NCBI RefSeq assembly: GCF_042242105.1
Contig: NC_092017.1
Coordinates: 20,298,432-20,362,431 of the forward strand
Direction: 5' to 3'
DNA length: 64,000 nt
DNA from: Pempheris klunzingeri
Taxonomy: Eukaryota; Chordata; Actinopteri; Acropomatiformes; Pempheridae
Shown here: one piece after another, positions 39,981 through 51,700 of the stretch
Position numbering within the stretch: the first letter of the stretch is position 1
Layout: each line of letters starts with the position of its first letter
Position numbers and translations under genes: made by a program
The notes under the pieces: model-generated
What the model saw: only the letters and a program-made list of their open reading frames with translations
The model's database searches: none
What the model was told of the DNA's origin: nothing

Positions 39981-42731
39981 ATGGAGAGGTCCTCTAACGT
40001 CACCCACAGCCACCCTCCAAAACCCAGAACGATGCCCAGGAAGGAGAGGGAGAGGGGAGCCATGGTGCCTCCCAGAAGTCACAAGCAAAGGCCATCGAGG
40101 GCGGGCCGGGTGCCCGAGGCATCATCGGTGAAGAAAGAGAGGCAACAGAAGGAGAAGCCAGAGACAAATGAGGTGAAGGTGGAGCAGGAGATAGATGTGA
40201 AGGTGAAATCCACTGTGGTGGACATAGACAGCGTGAGAGAGGACGAGGTCAAGGAGGAGAACCTGGGGCTCCTGGAAACAGCGGAGCAGGAGGACGGTAA
40301 GTCAAATCCTGAGGAAAAGCCTGTGTATGCAGTGGATGTTTAGTTTTGTATTGTTCTAAGAAATATATAATCCTGTGACCTGAGTTTTCTTTATTTTAAA
40401 TTTCTTGATGCATACATTCGAAATAAATTACAGAAAAAAATACTAGTCTAAATTCAGGAATGTGATAATACAAATAAATTCAGTCACAGCATTTTTAACA
40501 TTAACAAAATAACTGAAGTAACTCTTAAGATGTCTTTCTATTTAAACTGATAATCTTGGTTGGATTTCCTCATACTAAGCACTTTGGATCTCTGCAGGTC
40601 TGAAGCGCAAAAACCTAGGTGTGTTTGAGTGGCTGCTGATGGTTTTCGTCTTGGTTCTGGTTCTCCTCTTCCTCCCCCTTTCCATCTGGTTCTGTGTCAA
40701 AGTATGTACTGCACCACTGACCCAACAGAAACCAAACACTGAGCAGTGATCTACGTAAAAAAAATGAGAGTAATGTCTTCAGCAGAAATTCTTTCAATGA
40801 TAGAGAAGATGATGATGATATATATGTGTGTATATATATATATACACACACATACAGACTGAGTGATTTCTGTCATTTTGACTGACAGGTAGTGAGGGAG
40901 CATGAGAGAGCTGTGATCTTCAGACTGGGTCACCTTCTGCGTGGAAGACCCAGAGGACCAGGTTGTTGCTGTTGTTGTTATATTCATGCTCATCTGTCAG
41001 CTTAAAACCTTGAGTTTCTTTTTTTACTACATTAACGATGTGCCAAAAGAGTTGACTTGCCGTTTCTGAGGATGTGTGTCAGTGCTTTAGTTGCTGTTGC
41101 ATTTTTGTTGGCTACAGAACCATGAAAAGTTTAGTTAAAAAAAAACCTGCATGTTTGGTAGCACACAAAAGTCAAAAAAGGTAAATAAAAAAAAAAACAT
41201 ACTTTATGTTAGAAATCCGTCTGTGGGTCAAATCTCTCTCCCCCGTTTCTCCAGGCCTTCTTTTCTACCTCCCAATCCTTGATGTGTGCCACAAGGTCGA
41301 CATCCGACTGAAGATGATGAAGGTTCCTCTTCACACGGTACAGAATAATGAGCAAAAACACAACCATCAAATTCACATTTAACTCAATATGTAGAATGTG
41401 ATTAAAATAATCAACTGAACTGATTAAATGAGCATACAGGAAGTCTTTCAGAGCTCATTAAGAGATCCACCGTATTTATCGTTGAAAGTGAGACTCCATC
41501 TTTGTTACACAGTGTTCCTCAACCTTTTAGGATGGCAAGTAAATGAGGTGTACCCCGCACCAGACAGTGACAATGGCTGAATTGCTCTCATACATCTGTA
41601 CTCAGGTGGTGACGAAGGATTTGGTGAAGCTGGAGCTGAGTGCAGTGTGTTATTACCAGATAGAGAATGTGGCTCTTTGCAGCGCAGCCCTGTCCAGTCT
41701 GACCACAGTGCTGCAGACTCTGGTCCAGGCAGTGGTCAGAGACTCTCTCGCCCAGCACACATTCAGCCACATCCTGCAGCACAGGAGGAGGATCGGACAG
41801 CAGATACAAGCAGCCGTGGACTCTGTTGCCTGCCGCTGGGGCCTCAGGGTGGAGAGAGCAGATATGTAAGAGTGAAGATAAAAACTCCTGGTTGTCATTT
41901 GTTGTAATTTATCTTTGTATTAACCTTCCTAAGATGCTTCTATTTGACTTAGTGAGTAGCTACAGCTATTACTAAAAATCACAAAGGACATTACATCTTG
42001 TGGCAGCAGTGATTTGTTCAATACAAAGGGCAGGCACGACTTCTGTCTGTGTACAAAGGATTTTTCCCCTGCAGCGAAGAGGAATGTAGAGATTTGTAGT
42101 GTACTGTGATCTTCCTGCTGACCGGGCTTGTGTTTGATTTTCTGTCAGAGACGAGCTCAGCTTTCCTGTGGAGTTACAGCAGAGTCTGATGGCTGAGGCT
42201 GAGACCAAGAGACAACACCAGGCCAGAGTGAGCAACTATACCAGCTTTTTATAATCTAATGTTTAGTGTCTTTAGATTTTAATGCTTGTTTTGCATTTTA
42301 ATGGTTCTGGCTCATTGATTTTTATTCAAATATGGCATTAAGTTAAAAATACAACAAACCCAGGAACTGTATTATTATCAGCATTACTATAAAACTTTAT
42401 ATAAACTTTTGGAAGATAGAACAGTAGAAAAGTAAGAAGCTGAACTATACTATATATAAGAACGCTGATAGAATTAGCATACATTTTGCATTCTCAGCAG
42501 CATTGTAAAGCAACCAGTCCTTCTCTCCTCTAGGTAAAAGCAGCAGAAGGAGAGAGAGACGCCTGGGAGGGTTTCAGGGCTTCCTTCCGTCACCTCCATC
42601 CTGCCCTGGTCCTTCCACTCCCCCCAGATCTCCTCAGCGTGACCCCTGACCTCTCATCCCTGCCACCCCCTCCTCCCCCTGCTGTGGAAGGAGAGGGAGA
42701 TGTGACAGAGACAGACTCGCCAATGATGTGA
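39981..42731 (+). CDS. nphs2: Podocin (stomatin-family slit-diaphragm protein), 7 coding exons
   Basis: Membrane-hairpin scaffold of the kidney podocyte slit diaphragm; in mammals it binds nephrin and cholesterol. Exons: 39981-40296, 40598-40701, 40889-40961, 41255-41337, 41606-41865, 42149-42227, 42534-42731. All are GT-AG and in phase, giving 370 aa (human 383). The N-terminus is basic then acidic. The hydrophobic hairpin spans about residues 112-139, with Pro132 at the place of human Pro118. The PHB domain begins at VVREHERAVIFRLGHL; Arg152 corresponds to disease-associated human Arg138. The C-terminus ends DSPMM (human DSPML). The start at 39,981 gives an MER N-terminus like human; an in-frame ATG at 39,888 would add 31 hydrophobic residues and is less likely. 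Exons of 104, 73, 83 and 79 bp equal the human lengths as I recall them. The 260-bp exon equals human exons 5 plus 6. The C-terminal helix region is about 22 residues shorter than human. Confidence 0.95.
40826..40853. repeat. TA/CA microsatellite in nphs2 intron 2
   Basis: A compound run of TG, TA and CA dinucleotides about 35 bp before exon 3. Confidence 0.8.
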
Positions 42732-43054
42732 CAGGTTGTTAAATGTTTTTAATTGTTGAAATTTTCTAATTAATTAATTAACAAAAGTGAGTGTGAGCCA
42801 GGAATTCTCAGCGTAAAGTAGAGTCTCAGGAGATTTTGATCATGTTAAAAGCAACAGTGAAGTACAATTATGACGTAATTGTACCTGTTTTCTTGAGTGC
42901 TGTGGAATTTGAGTGGTTTACACAGGTGAGCTTTGACACTGAAGGGTCTTAGAGACTCTACTGTCGATAAAATGGACTTGTGTTGCAATATGACAATTCT
43001 CATGTCTTGAAAAGTTCCAGAAGAGTCTTTCTACAATGTGACATCTGCAGAAAC

Positions 43055-43060
43055 TTTATT
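43055..43060 (-). terminator. axdnd1: Candidate axdnd1 polyadenylation signal
   Basis: Plus-strand TTTATT gives AATAAA on the minus strand, 290 bp past the axdnd1 stop. Nearer candidates with the same hexamer lie at 43,158 and 43,171. Any of them puts the axdnd1 3' UTR inside the nphs2 3' UTR. Confidence 0.4.
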
Positions 43061-43314
43061 TTTTGGAAGGAAACAAAAAGACATAACAAGGTTAAGCAAA
43101 AGCACAGCAAGCCATCACATGAATGGTAACATTGTTGTATTCAGTTCAGTTCAGTTGTTTATTCTTGTGTTTTATTCCCGTATCTTTTACTGGTTTTATG
43201 GGTGTGACTGATGGGGTGCAGGCCAAGTGTTCCTCTCTGATTTTGGTACAACGGAGAAAAAAGAGATTTTAAAAATATTCCTCCTAACATTAATCTGGCA
43301 ATCCCATTCATGCA

Positions 43315-43320
43315 AATAAA
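43315..43320 (+). terminator. nphs2: Candidate nphs2 polyadenylation signal
   Basis: AATAAA about 585 bp after the nphs2 stop. No earlier AATAAA was seen on the plus strand after the stop. Cleavage 10-30 bp later would fall at the axdnd1 stop codon. Confidence 0.5.
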
Positions 43321-43349
43321 GTTGTAACACCGTCTGATCACATGACAGA

Positions 43350-45703
43350 TCACCGTTTCTTGGTCCTTTTGGTGCTGCTTGTTGGTTTGGCTTCAGCTGT
43401 GGTTTTCTTCGGAGTTGGGGGTGCTATTGGTGGTGGGGTAGGTGGTGGTGTTTTCTTTTTCTCTGCAACACAAACACAGACATGTACTACCTCCAGCTTC
43501 AATACTGTGTTATTTTCTCTCTGCCTCAGTCACACGTTTACATTTACATACATTACACTTTTTGTTTAGTCTGTACCTTCATTACTTTTGGGCTCCAGAC
43601 TGAGCCGACCCTGCAGCTGTCTCTCCAGGTCCTGAATCTTCTCCAGCGCTGCCTGCAGGGCTTCCTCAGCCGTCAGGGCTCGTTGCTCGGCAGTCTGGAA
43701 CCGCAGCTCTGAATCACTGACAAACACATGGAGAGAACTCTAACCTAGAAGTCCTTTGCACATACACAAGTCAATAGAAGTAATAGAGGCCCACACTACA
43801 TTTCTGAACTATTTTTGAATTACAGACAATAACAAACTTCTTTCCTGGATGGTTTGGCTAATTATGAGAGGCAGTACAAAAACATGGCTGTTCAGTCATG
43901 GTGTTAATAGCTGCTCATGTTGGCTCCCCAGTTCTTATTTTGAACAAAAGCTAATAGTCAGTGAATAGTTAAAACAGTACATGGAAAATGATTCCAAAAT
44001 TGGATAAACATTGGTATCAGGAAAACACAAGGAGGATAAAACCCCCAAGAAAAAACAGATTTTCACAGTACGCAATGTGATTGATAATATTAAAAGTGTA
44101 TTCCAAAATTATAATACGGAGGTTAACTTACTGCAGTTCCTGCTGCATCAGTGCTACTGTAGTCAGATCACTAAAAGCTTTCTTGGCTTCATCTGTCACT
44201 GGAGACACAACCAGCTCCTCAGTCTGACCGACAGACGGATGGTCAGAGAGACACACAGGCATTTTGTTCAGCTCTATGCACAGTGAAAGGCAAGGCAAAG
44301 GCACTAACACTGAAAAGTGTGTGATTTAATTGTCTGACCCCATTCAGGTGGACGCTGCCCACTCCCAGCTTTCTTTGCGTGATGTTTCCATCATAGCCAA
44401 TCATCTTCACCACTGGGCTCTCACTAACTGTTACCTCATCCTGCAGGACAACAACAATGTTCATTTTTAGCTTTTCGAGTTTATTTCCTTAAAAGTGTTC
44501 TGTCTTCAACAAATCTCCAAATTCTGAGATACTGACCAGAGGGAACAATGAGTATAATGTGTTGTTTGATACACAAACTAGTTTTTTGTTTTTCAGATCA
44601 GACTGCAGACTAAAATCTCTAAGTGCATTATGTATCTAAGTACATTTAATTGAAACTATATTCACACCTGACAAACCTCTTGTTGTGTTTCTAGTCCTTC
44701 AGCATTGCACTGTGGAGAAGGAAGAGTAACATTCAATTGGTAATTGTTGAATACATTATCTATTGCATATTATAATTCTAACAAATTATAGTGAATGTCA
44801 CACAACAAATGCAAACAATGTTTATGTCATCATTCAACCTACGTTATAGTTATTTTATACTGTAGTCAAAGCCACACTAATCATAAGTGTACCATGTCCT
44901 TTTTCTTTTTCCAACATTTGACTCACTAGAAAATGATTGCTATATAATTAGTTATTTAAACTTGTACATCTACAGCAAAGTTCAGTAACAAGTGCCTGAG
45001 TTTAGAGATGTGAAGTCAGATTGAATTTTGTTCTGTTTTTCAAAGTATAGTCTAAATAGTTACTGAGTTTTTCACTGGTGCTCACCTCTCTCGGTTCTGT
45101 CTCAGTCTCGTTTTTAACCTCACTGCCCACTGTAGGCTCTGCAGAAACCTCATTCACCTGTAAATACACACACACACACACACGAAAATAGTCATCATGA
45201 AAATCACAAAACATTGACTTTTGACAAAATTATGCTTTGGTGTCCCTCTAATTTCTCTCACAATGTCTAAAACTTTGTATTGCGGTGATCACAACTGAAC
45301 AACTGATGCCACCTCAGACCTTGACTGTAGTGAAATCTGACACTTGATCAGTCTCTCTTCTGAAGTCAGCCCTACACTGTAGTATTGGTCACCTGACACC
45401 AGATTTTCAAATAATTTCTCCAATAATAAAGTGCTAACTTAAGTTAAAATACATGAACAACCACGGCCTGGCTCATTTTCAGAAAACTTGTTTTAAATTG
45501 ATAATTTCATCATAATAGAAAATTAGGTCTATGTGGGGTGTGTTTTCATTGACTCACCAGAGTCTCCATGCTGTCTGCTGGAGAGACCGGGACATCACTG
45601 TTGGAGGTGAGGTCAGCGTGTCTGACAGGCAGCTCCACAGGACCACCTTTCACTCCTGAGAGAAGGATTATGCAGGTCTCCACCCAATCAGAGGACTCCA
45701 TCT

Positions 45704-45758
<55 letters not shown>

Positions 45759-48700
45759 GTAGGTTTGCCTAGCTTATCATACTCTCATCTGTAACTGCAC
45801 TTTGGCTCCCTCTTCTGGAGTTTTGTAATATTTGTACACACAACAAGTAGGACAGAGCTTTGATTTAGGCTGATTAAGGCTACTTAAGCCCTAAATTCAC
45901 ATCTTACTATATATGAACATGGGTATGTGTACATGTCTATATCTCAACTTGAGATGGCCATATGAATTGTAAAGCCACTCTGATAAAGAAGAGCTGAGAG
46001 ACACTTGTGTTGGCACAGAAGTCTGTCTGTTCACTTTGTAAAGTGAGCAGCCACCATTACAGCCCTGCTGCTCAGATGCTACTATCAATTCTTTGCTATT
46101 TATTCAATTCTGTTTTTGTTTACCTGCAGCTTGCTGCATTCATTCATCTCATTTTCACCCTCAACCTCATGTGGGTTCTGAAGAATCTGCTCCTCCAGAA
46201 TCAGCTTGCAAGAGCTGGAAAGAAAAGCAAACATTTTCTGATGATTAAATCCTCCTCTACATATCGTCATCTAGTCTGAAATCATTCAATCTTAAAGTAA
46301 CAACACATACTTTAGCCATCATTTCATGTCTGTGTGTTGTTAGTTTTTTATAATGTAAAGATGCTATCACTGCACTCAGTGGTAAAATTCCATTCTGTAC
46401 AAGTATGCACTTATAAGGGTAGGCAGTATAAGCTGTAGCTTCATTTAATTTCAAAATTAATTGTTAGTTACAGTGGTTAATAGCATCTGCCTAACTGTAG
46501 ATTGTAAAAACAGATAAAAACTTCTGGTACCTGGTGATGTTTTTCGAAAAACAATCCAGTTTCTCAGCCAGGATCTTGGCATCTTCATCCAGTGTCTGTA
46601 GTGAGATGTTCATAATGTAGCGGGGATCCTGTTCTTGGTTCTGGTCATCGCTATATTCAGGCACCATGAGGAGCAACAGATCCAACATCCACCGTGTCTG
46701 AGCCATGTGAATGGAGCTGATCTGATGGGAGAGGAAAAACTGAAACTCAAGATAGGACACTGTGTCATTACAGCAAATCATTTTAATCTTTAAAAAGCCC
46801 CCCAAAAAGGAAATTCGTTTCCTCTCCCTCAGCAACCATTGTGGACATGTCCCTGATCAAGGGAACGACAGGGACTGAAACCACAAGTGCTCTAGCAGAG
46901 CTGCTGAGTGACAAACAAGTGACAAAAAAAGAAGAAACAAAGAAAGTACTGAAGAAGGCAGGGGTTACCTGGAAATATGTGGGTTAAATAGCAAAGTTCC
47001 ACATGAGAAATGTGGTTTAGAGCCATTGCTGGAGAAAGAGCTCAGGCAGTTAACCTGACAGTACAAAGGGCAGGGCAGAAGGAGGGAAGTATTATAAAGT
47101 GAGAAAGAGAAGTGGAGAAGTAGTAAACTTCCTTTGACAGTTTGACCTTGGTTGGTGCTCACCTCATCACTGAGTCTCTGGTTGTCACCATCAGTGAAGT
47201 TGGACAGACTGGTTATGAATTCCTGCACTTTGCCTATGAACGTTTCTGTCTCTGCACTGTTTGGTTAAACAAACAAGACACATAACACAACAGAAACACA
47301 GAACAGCCAGATAATGTAAAATTTCAGTATCAAAACACATGTAGCCTTTCTTTCTTATCATAGGTCACATTCATTGTTTTGACAAAGTATTTTGAGACAG
47401 ATTAGGATAACTAGTTATGTCACTGAACGACAAACTTACTATATGTTGGGCTTGTTTTTATCCTTTTCCGTTTGCATGCTGGAGACGTTCTGCAAGGCTT
47501 CTTCAGTCAAACTCTGCCACTTGTGTAGTGCCTTCTCTAGCTTCAACCAATCAGAGGCAGATATTGTTTCCTGCCTGCCAATCACAGCCCTAAGCTTGGA
47601 AACCCAAGACTCCATCAACCCGACCAGTGACGTGATTTGGTCGTGGATCCCTGAAACAGCATAGCTGGAATCAACACATTGCTCCATATCTTAAGGATGA
47701 TATTGCATACCGAAACCCATTAAAACATTAAGAAAAAACAGGAGACGTGAAGATTTTGTGACTATAGCCTGTTTGTGTGTGTGTGTCAGTACCACACTGA
47801 TTTCGCAGCTGTCATCCATTCTATTTATACACATCCATTTGTACTACAATCAAGTAAAACTAAGGCAGTGCCAACTGAAAGTGTATACTTCACTTGCCTG
47901 CCAGTTGGACTCAAAATCACAGTTTTTAACCTAATTTAAAATTCAAAGAAATATGTCTCTATCAGCCCTCACCACTCTCTCCACTGACTTGCGTGTCCAG
48001 CTGTTTGAGGAGCTCAGGCAGGACCCTGTCCAGCTCTCCGAGTGCCTGCTGGCCTCCAGGGGGTTCACCGTTGGGAGAAGGGTGTCTTCTCAACAGCTGA
48101 AGGCTCATATTGAGCCATCTTTCCTGGACCCAGTTAAGCTTGCACAGTGTCTGCTGGCAGCAAAGCAGCTTCTCACCTTGGTAACGCTCACACTGAAGGG
48201 ACAACGTCTGCAGAGAAGCACAGATGAAGACTTTAGGACAGCAAAGGAAAATTTGATGTTGACTAGATGTACTGTATGACCCAAAGTGCAAAATGTCCAC
48301 TTATGAGAGTTAGATAGATAACATTAATGTCCACAATGAGAAAAACACACACACAGAGAAAGTAAATGTACTGTCTTACATTTGACCACTGCCTCAAATC
48401 AGCATGAACCCTTTCCAGTGAAGCTCTGTCATATTTTGGTTCAGGACACCTTGAAATAGAGAAAGAACAGCTTGAGCAGAATACACACATAGATCTAAGA
48501 AAATGCTTTAGCTGATGGTGCTTTATAATGATAAATAATAACAAAACATTAAATAATCACCTTTGGTATCTTGTTCTTACTTGTTTTGTGTGGTGCAAAT
48601 TGCGAGCCATTTGGCAATGCCTTGCTGGATGGCACTAAGCTGTTCACACTGAGCATGCTCAGCCATCTTCAGCTGGGACATGAAAGCTGTCAGCTGCTCT

Positions 48701-51700
48701 TTCCAGTGGTCAGAAACCTCCATGATGCTATTCAGGTCCTCTGTGTCCTACAGCAGGATGGGCACTATCATTATCAAAGTGCAATTGAACCTTTCATTTA
48801 CAAAGAGTCATTGGTGACGTTAAGTGTTTTTGCCAGGAGGAACAGAGAAAGTGTTAGGACATAGGAACTACAGTGTTACCTTTGAAGTGAGGTAAAGGTT
48901 GCAGTGCTCTGCTGTCTTGTTCCAGCTTTGCTGGATGATATGCAGCTGACTGATCAGCTGCAGCTTCTTCACACTGATCACCTGACAATCACAGCAAAAG
49001 CCTCTAAACTCATTTGGATCAACTTCAATTAATATTGTTTTTACTGAGCTTCTTTGAGTGGAAATTTGATAGAACTCAAAAATGAACTTACTGTGAATTC
49101 TCACCCATTGATAAATGTGGTAGGAAAGAAAAAATCTCATGGCTCACACACCTTGAGGGCGAGGCAGAGGGTGAACTGGCTCCAGTAGTCTCTCTCCTCA
49201 GTCATCTGGAGCAGCTGGGCCTCAAGGCGACCCCTCTGCAGCTCATACAGCTCGTGGTAACCCTGGACCACACTGAGAAGAGACCATTTGAGAGGAAACA
49301 CCTGGTCACGCTTTGTACTTTTGCACTGCTTTCATCTCAAAAAATGTTCAGAAAAGTTTTCTTTCTCCCTCGAAACCCTTGAATGTGCACATTTTTGATG
49401 AAGTAAGGATGCAGTTACTGCTACTGTGTAAGGTACAACAGGGATGCACTGATAGCAGTACCTGGTATCTCATGAATGTAAAGAATTGCTTCTACAGTAT
49501 TACTCGTTTTTTTGATCAAGGTGCAAATACATTTTGCTTGAAATAAATCACATCCCCCCGACTGAACGAACTGCAGTTCAGTTCAGTCCTATGAGGAACT
49601 GACTCTGTGTTGGTGTTAGTCTGATCGAGTGCCGCAGCCAGCTGCCGGTGAGCGAGTTCCGCCTGCTGAGAAGCAAGGGTATCATGGTCTCTGATTCTGG
49701 ACAGTTCCCTGTGAAGTAAATGCACACCCATAAACACACACACATACACAAAGAAATGACCACACACAATTTTCATACTCACATATTAAATTGAGTGTTA
49801 TTTCATAATTTGCATTCATTATTTAACCTTGAAATAGAATTACTTTATGAATATGGTCTAAACAGCACACACTTAATTTAATCATCAATTTAATCATCAA
49901 GACCTAGAAACGTGACACCTAACCTACGTACGTGCTGAGCTGCTGGATGGATGTCTTGATGCGGTGGATCTCCTCTGTGAGCCGGCGGTCCAGAGCCCGC
50001 TGTGCCACTGCCTCAGTGTGCAGGGCCTTCAGACGGCGAGGGATTCGCTCAAGCAGGGACTGGTAGCGCTGTCTGGACACACAAACACAAGAGCTGCTGG
50101 GAAAAGGGCTTCCTGGGATCATTACTGGAAAAGATTTTTTCAAAATGTCAAATTTCTCCCACATTATGATGTATCAAACTATGTTTCAGGATCAACTTCC
50201 AATAAAGGAAAATAAAAGAAATAAATGTTCTTATTTGCATCGATATTCCCATCATTTTGTTTTAACTGGTTTCAATACTCATAAGGCGCCTGAAACTTCC
50301 TGAACCAGTTGTGAGGTTTTACCATTGAGGTGCCGTCCAAACGTTCTGCTAACCTGAGTTTGGCGAGCAGCTGTCCTCTCTCAGCACAGCTCACGCTGAC
50401 TTGTCTGATCAGTTCATGGAAAACAATGTTGTAGATGTTCTGCTCAACCTGCACCAGTTCCAGCAGACCCTCCATCTGTAAGACATTTCATTGCACTGTA
50501 TAGATGGCTATACCTCTACACCAATTCCTGAGTGCTGTGGGTATGACAGGAATGTTACCAGCAGAAAGTAACACACTGCAACAGTACACAAGGCAGGAAG
50601 TCCTGCATATGAATATCTGAATCTGTATAAATAGCCTGTTTAAACACTGAGCTAAACATGTTGCGCTACATATTAATAAAAGATGCTTCATCATACTTCT
50701 ATGGGTTGAGTGTGCAGTCAGTAACTCAAACACTGGCTTATGTTCTCTAATCCAATATTCATTTTTCAGTTTCCAGTGCTTCCAGCTCTGCATGTGCATA
50801 AAGATTTGTTTTCTCATTTTCTTTGCATAACAACTGTTAAACATAACTACATATACAGTGTATTTGTTCTAAGTCACAAGCATAGGCATCTTGATTGGTG
50901 GTACTTTTTAATATGTACACGACTGTCCTGGTATTTCAAAGTTTAAAAGTGGTACCAGTATGTATTTTTCTCTGTAAATGAATGCAGTACAGCACTAGTG
51001 TCAGCCATAGAGGCACAAAGCAACCTGTGTTCTTTCTGCTTGTCTTACCTCGGAGAGCTCAGTCAGCTCCTCGCTCTGCTGATCCACTCCAGCCTTCACC
51101 AGCATGTCATCCATCATCCTCATCAGCTGAACAACTTCCAATCTACCACTGGGCTTCCTGGACACACAGAGCACACACACATAAATCTGTATTACTACAC
51201 ATTTAAGGACTTACCAGTACTTTGCCTACCTAATGGCACCCAGTATTATTAGGTAGTATTAAGCTGTACCATTACTTATGTAGTCTTCCCAGTGAAGACT
51301 ACTCGACTATGGTGTATCTGTTTAATTAATTCATATTTCTGAACTCACAGTGAAGGGAAGACCCGCAACTTCTGCTCATCATCCTGCAGCTGCACTGTGA
51401 AAGCACTGAGGAAGAGAAGCAACATCAAAGGTGACAGAAGAAAACAAAATTCTGGTTTGACAATGACAATATAAGGATACAAAGTTAACATGAACAAACT
51501 GGATGAACATGATGAAGAAGACTCACTCCTCATAGAATTCAAGGCTTCGCAGCCCTTTGTTTTTCACAATGTGATATTCGTCCGGGATCAGACTTTCTGA
51601 GACACTCAAGTTCTGAAAGACACAGTGGCCGTGATTGTCATCTCACACTGTATGTGTATATGTACAGATGAATCGCCATAAACGTGAATTAAAAGTCAGT

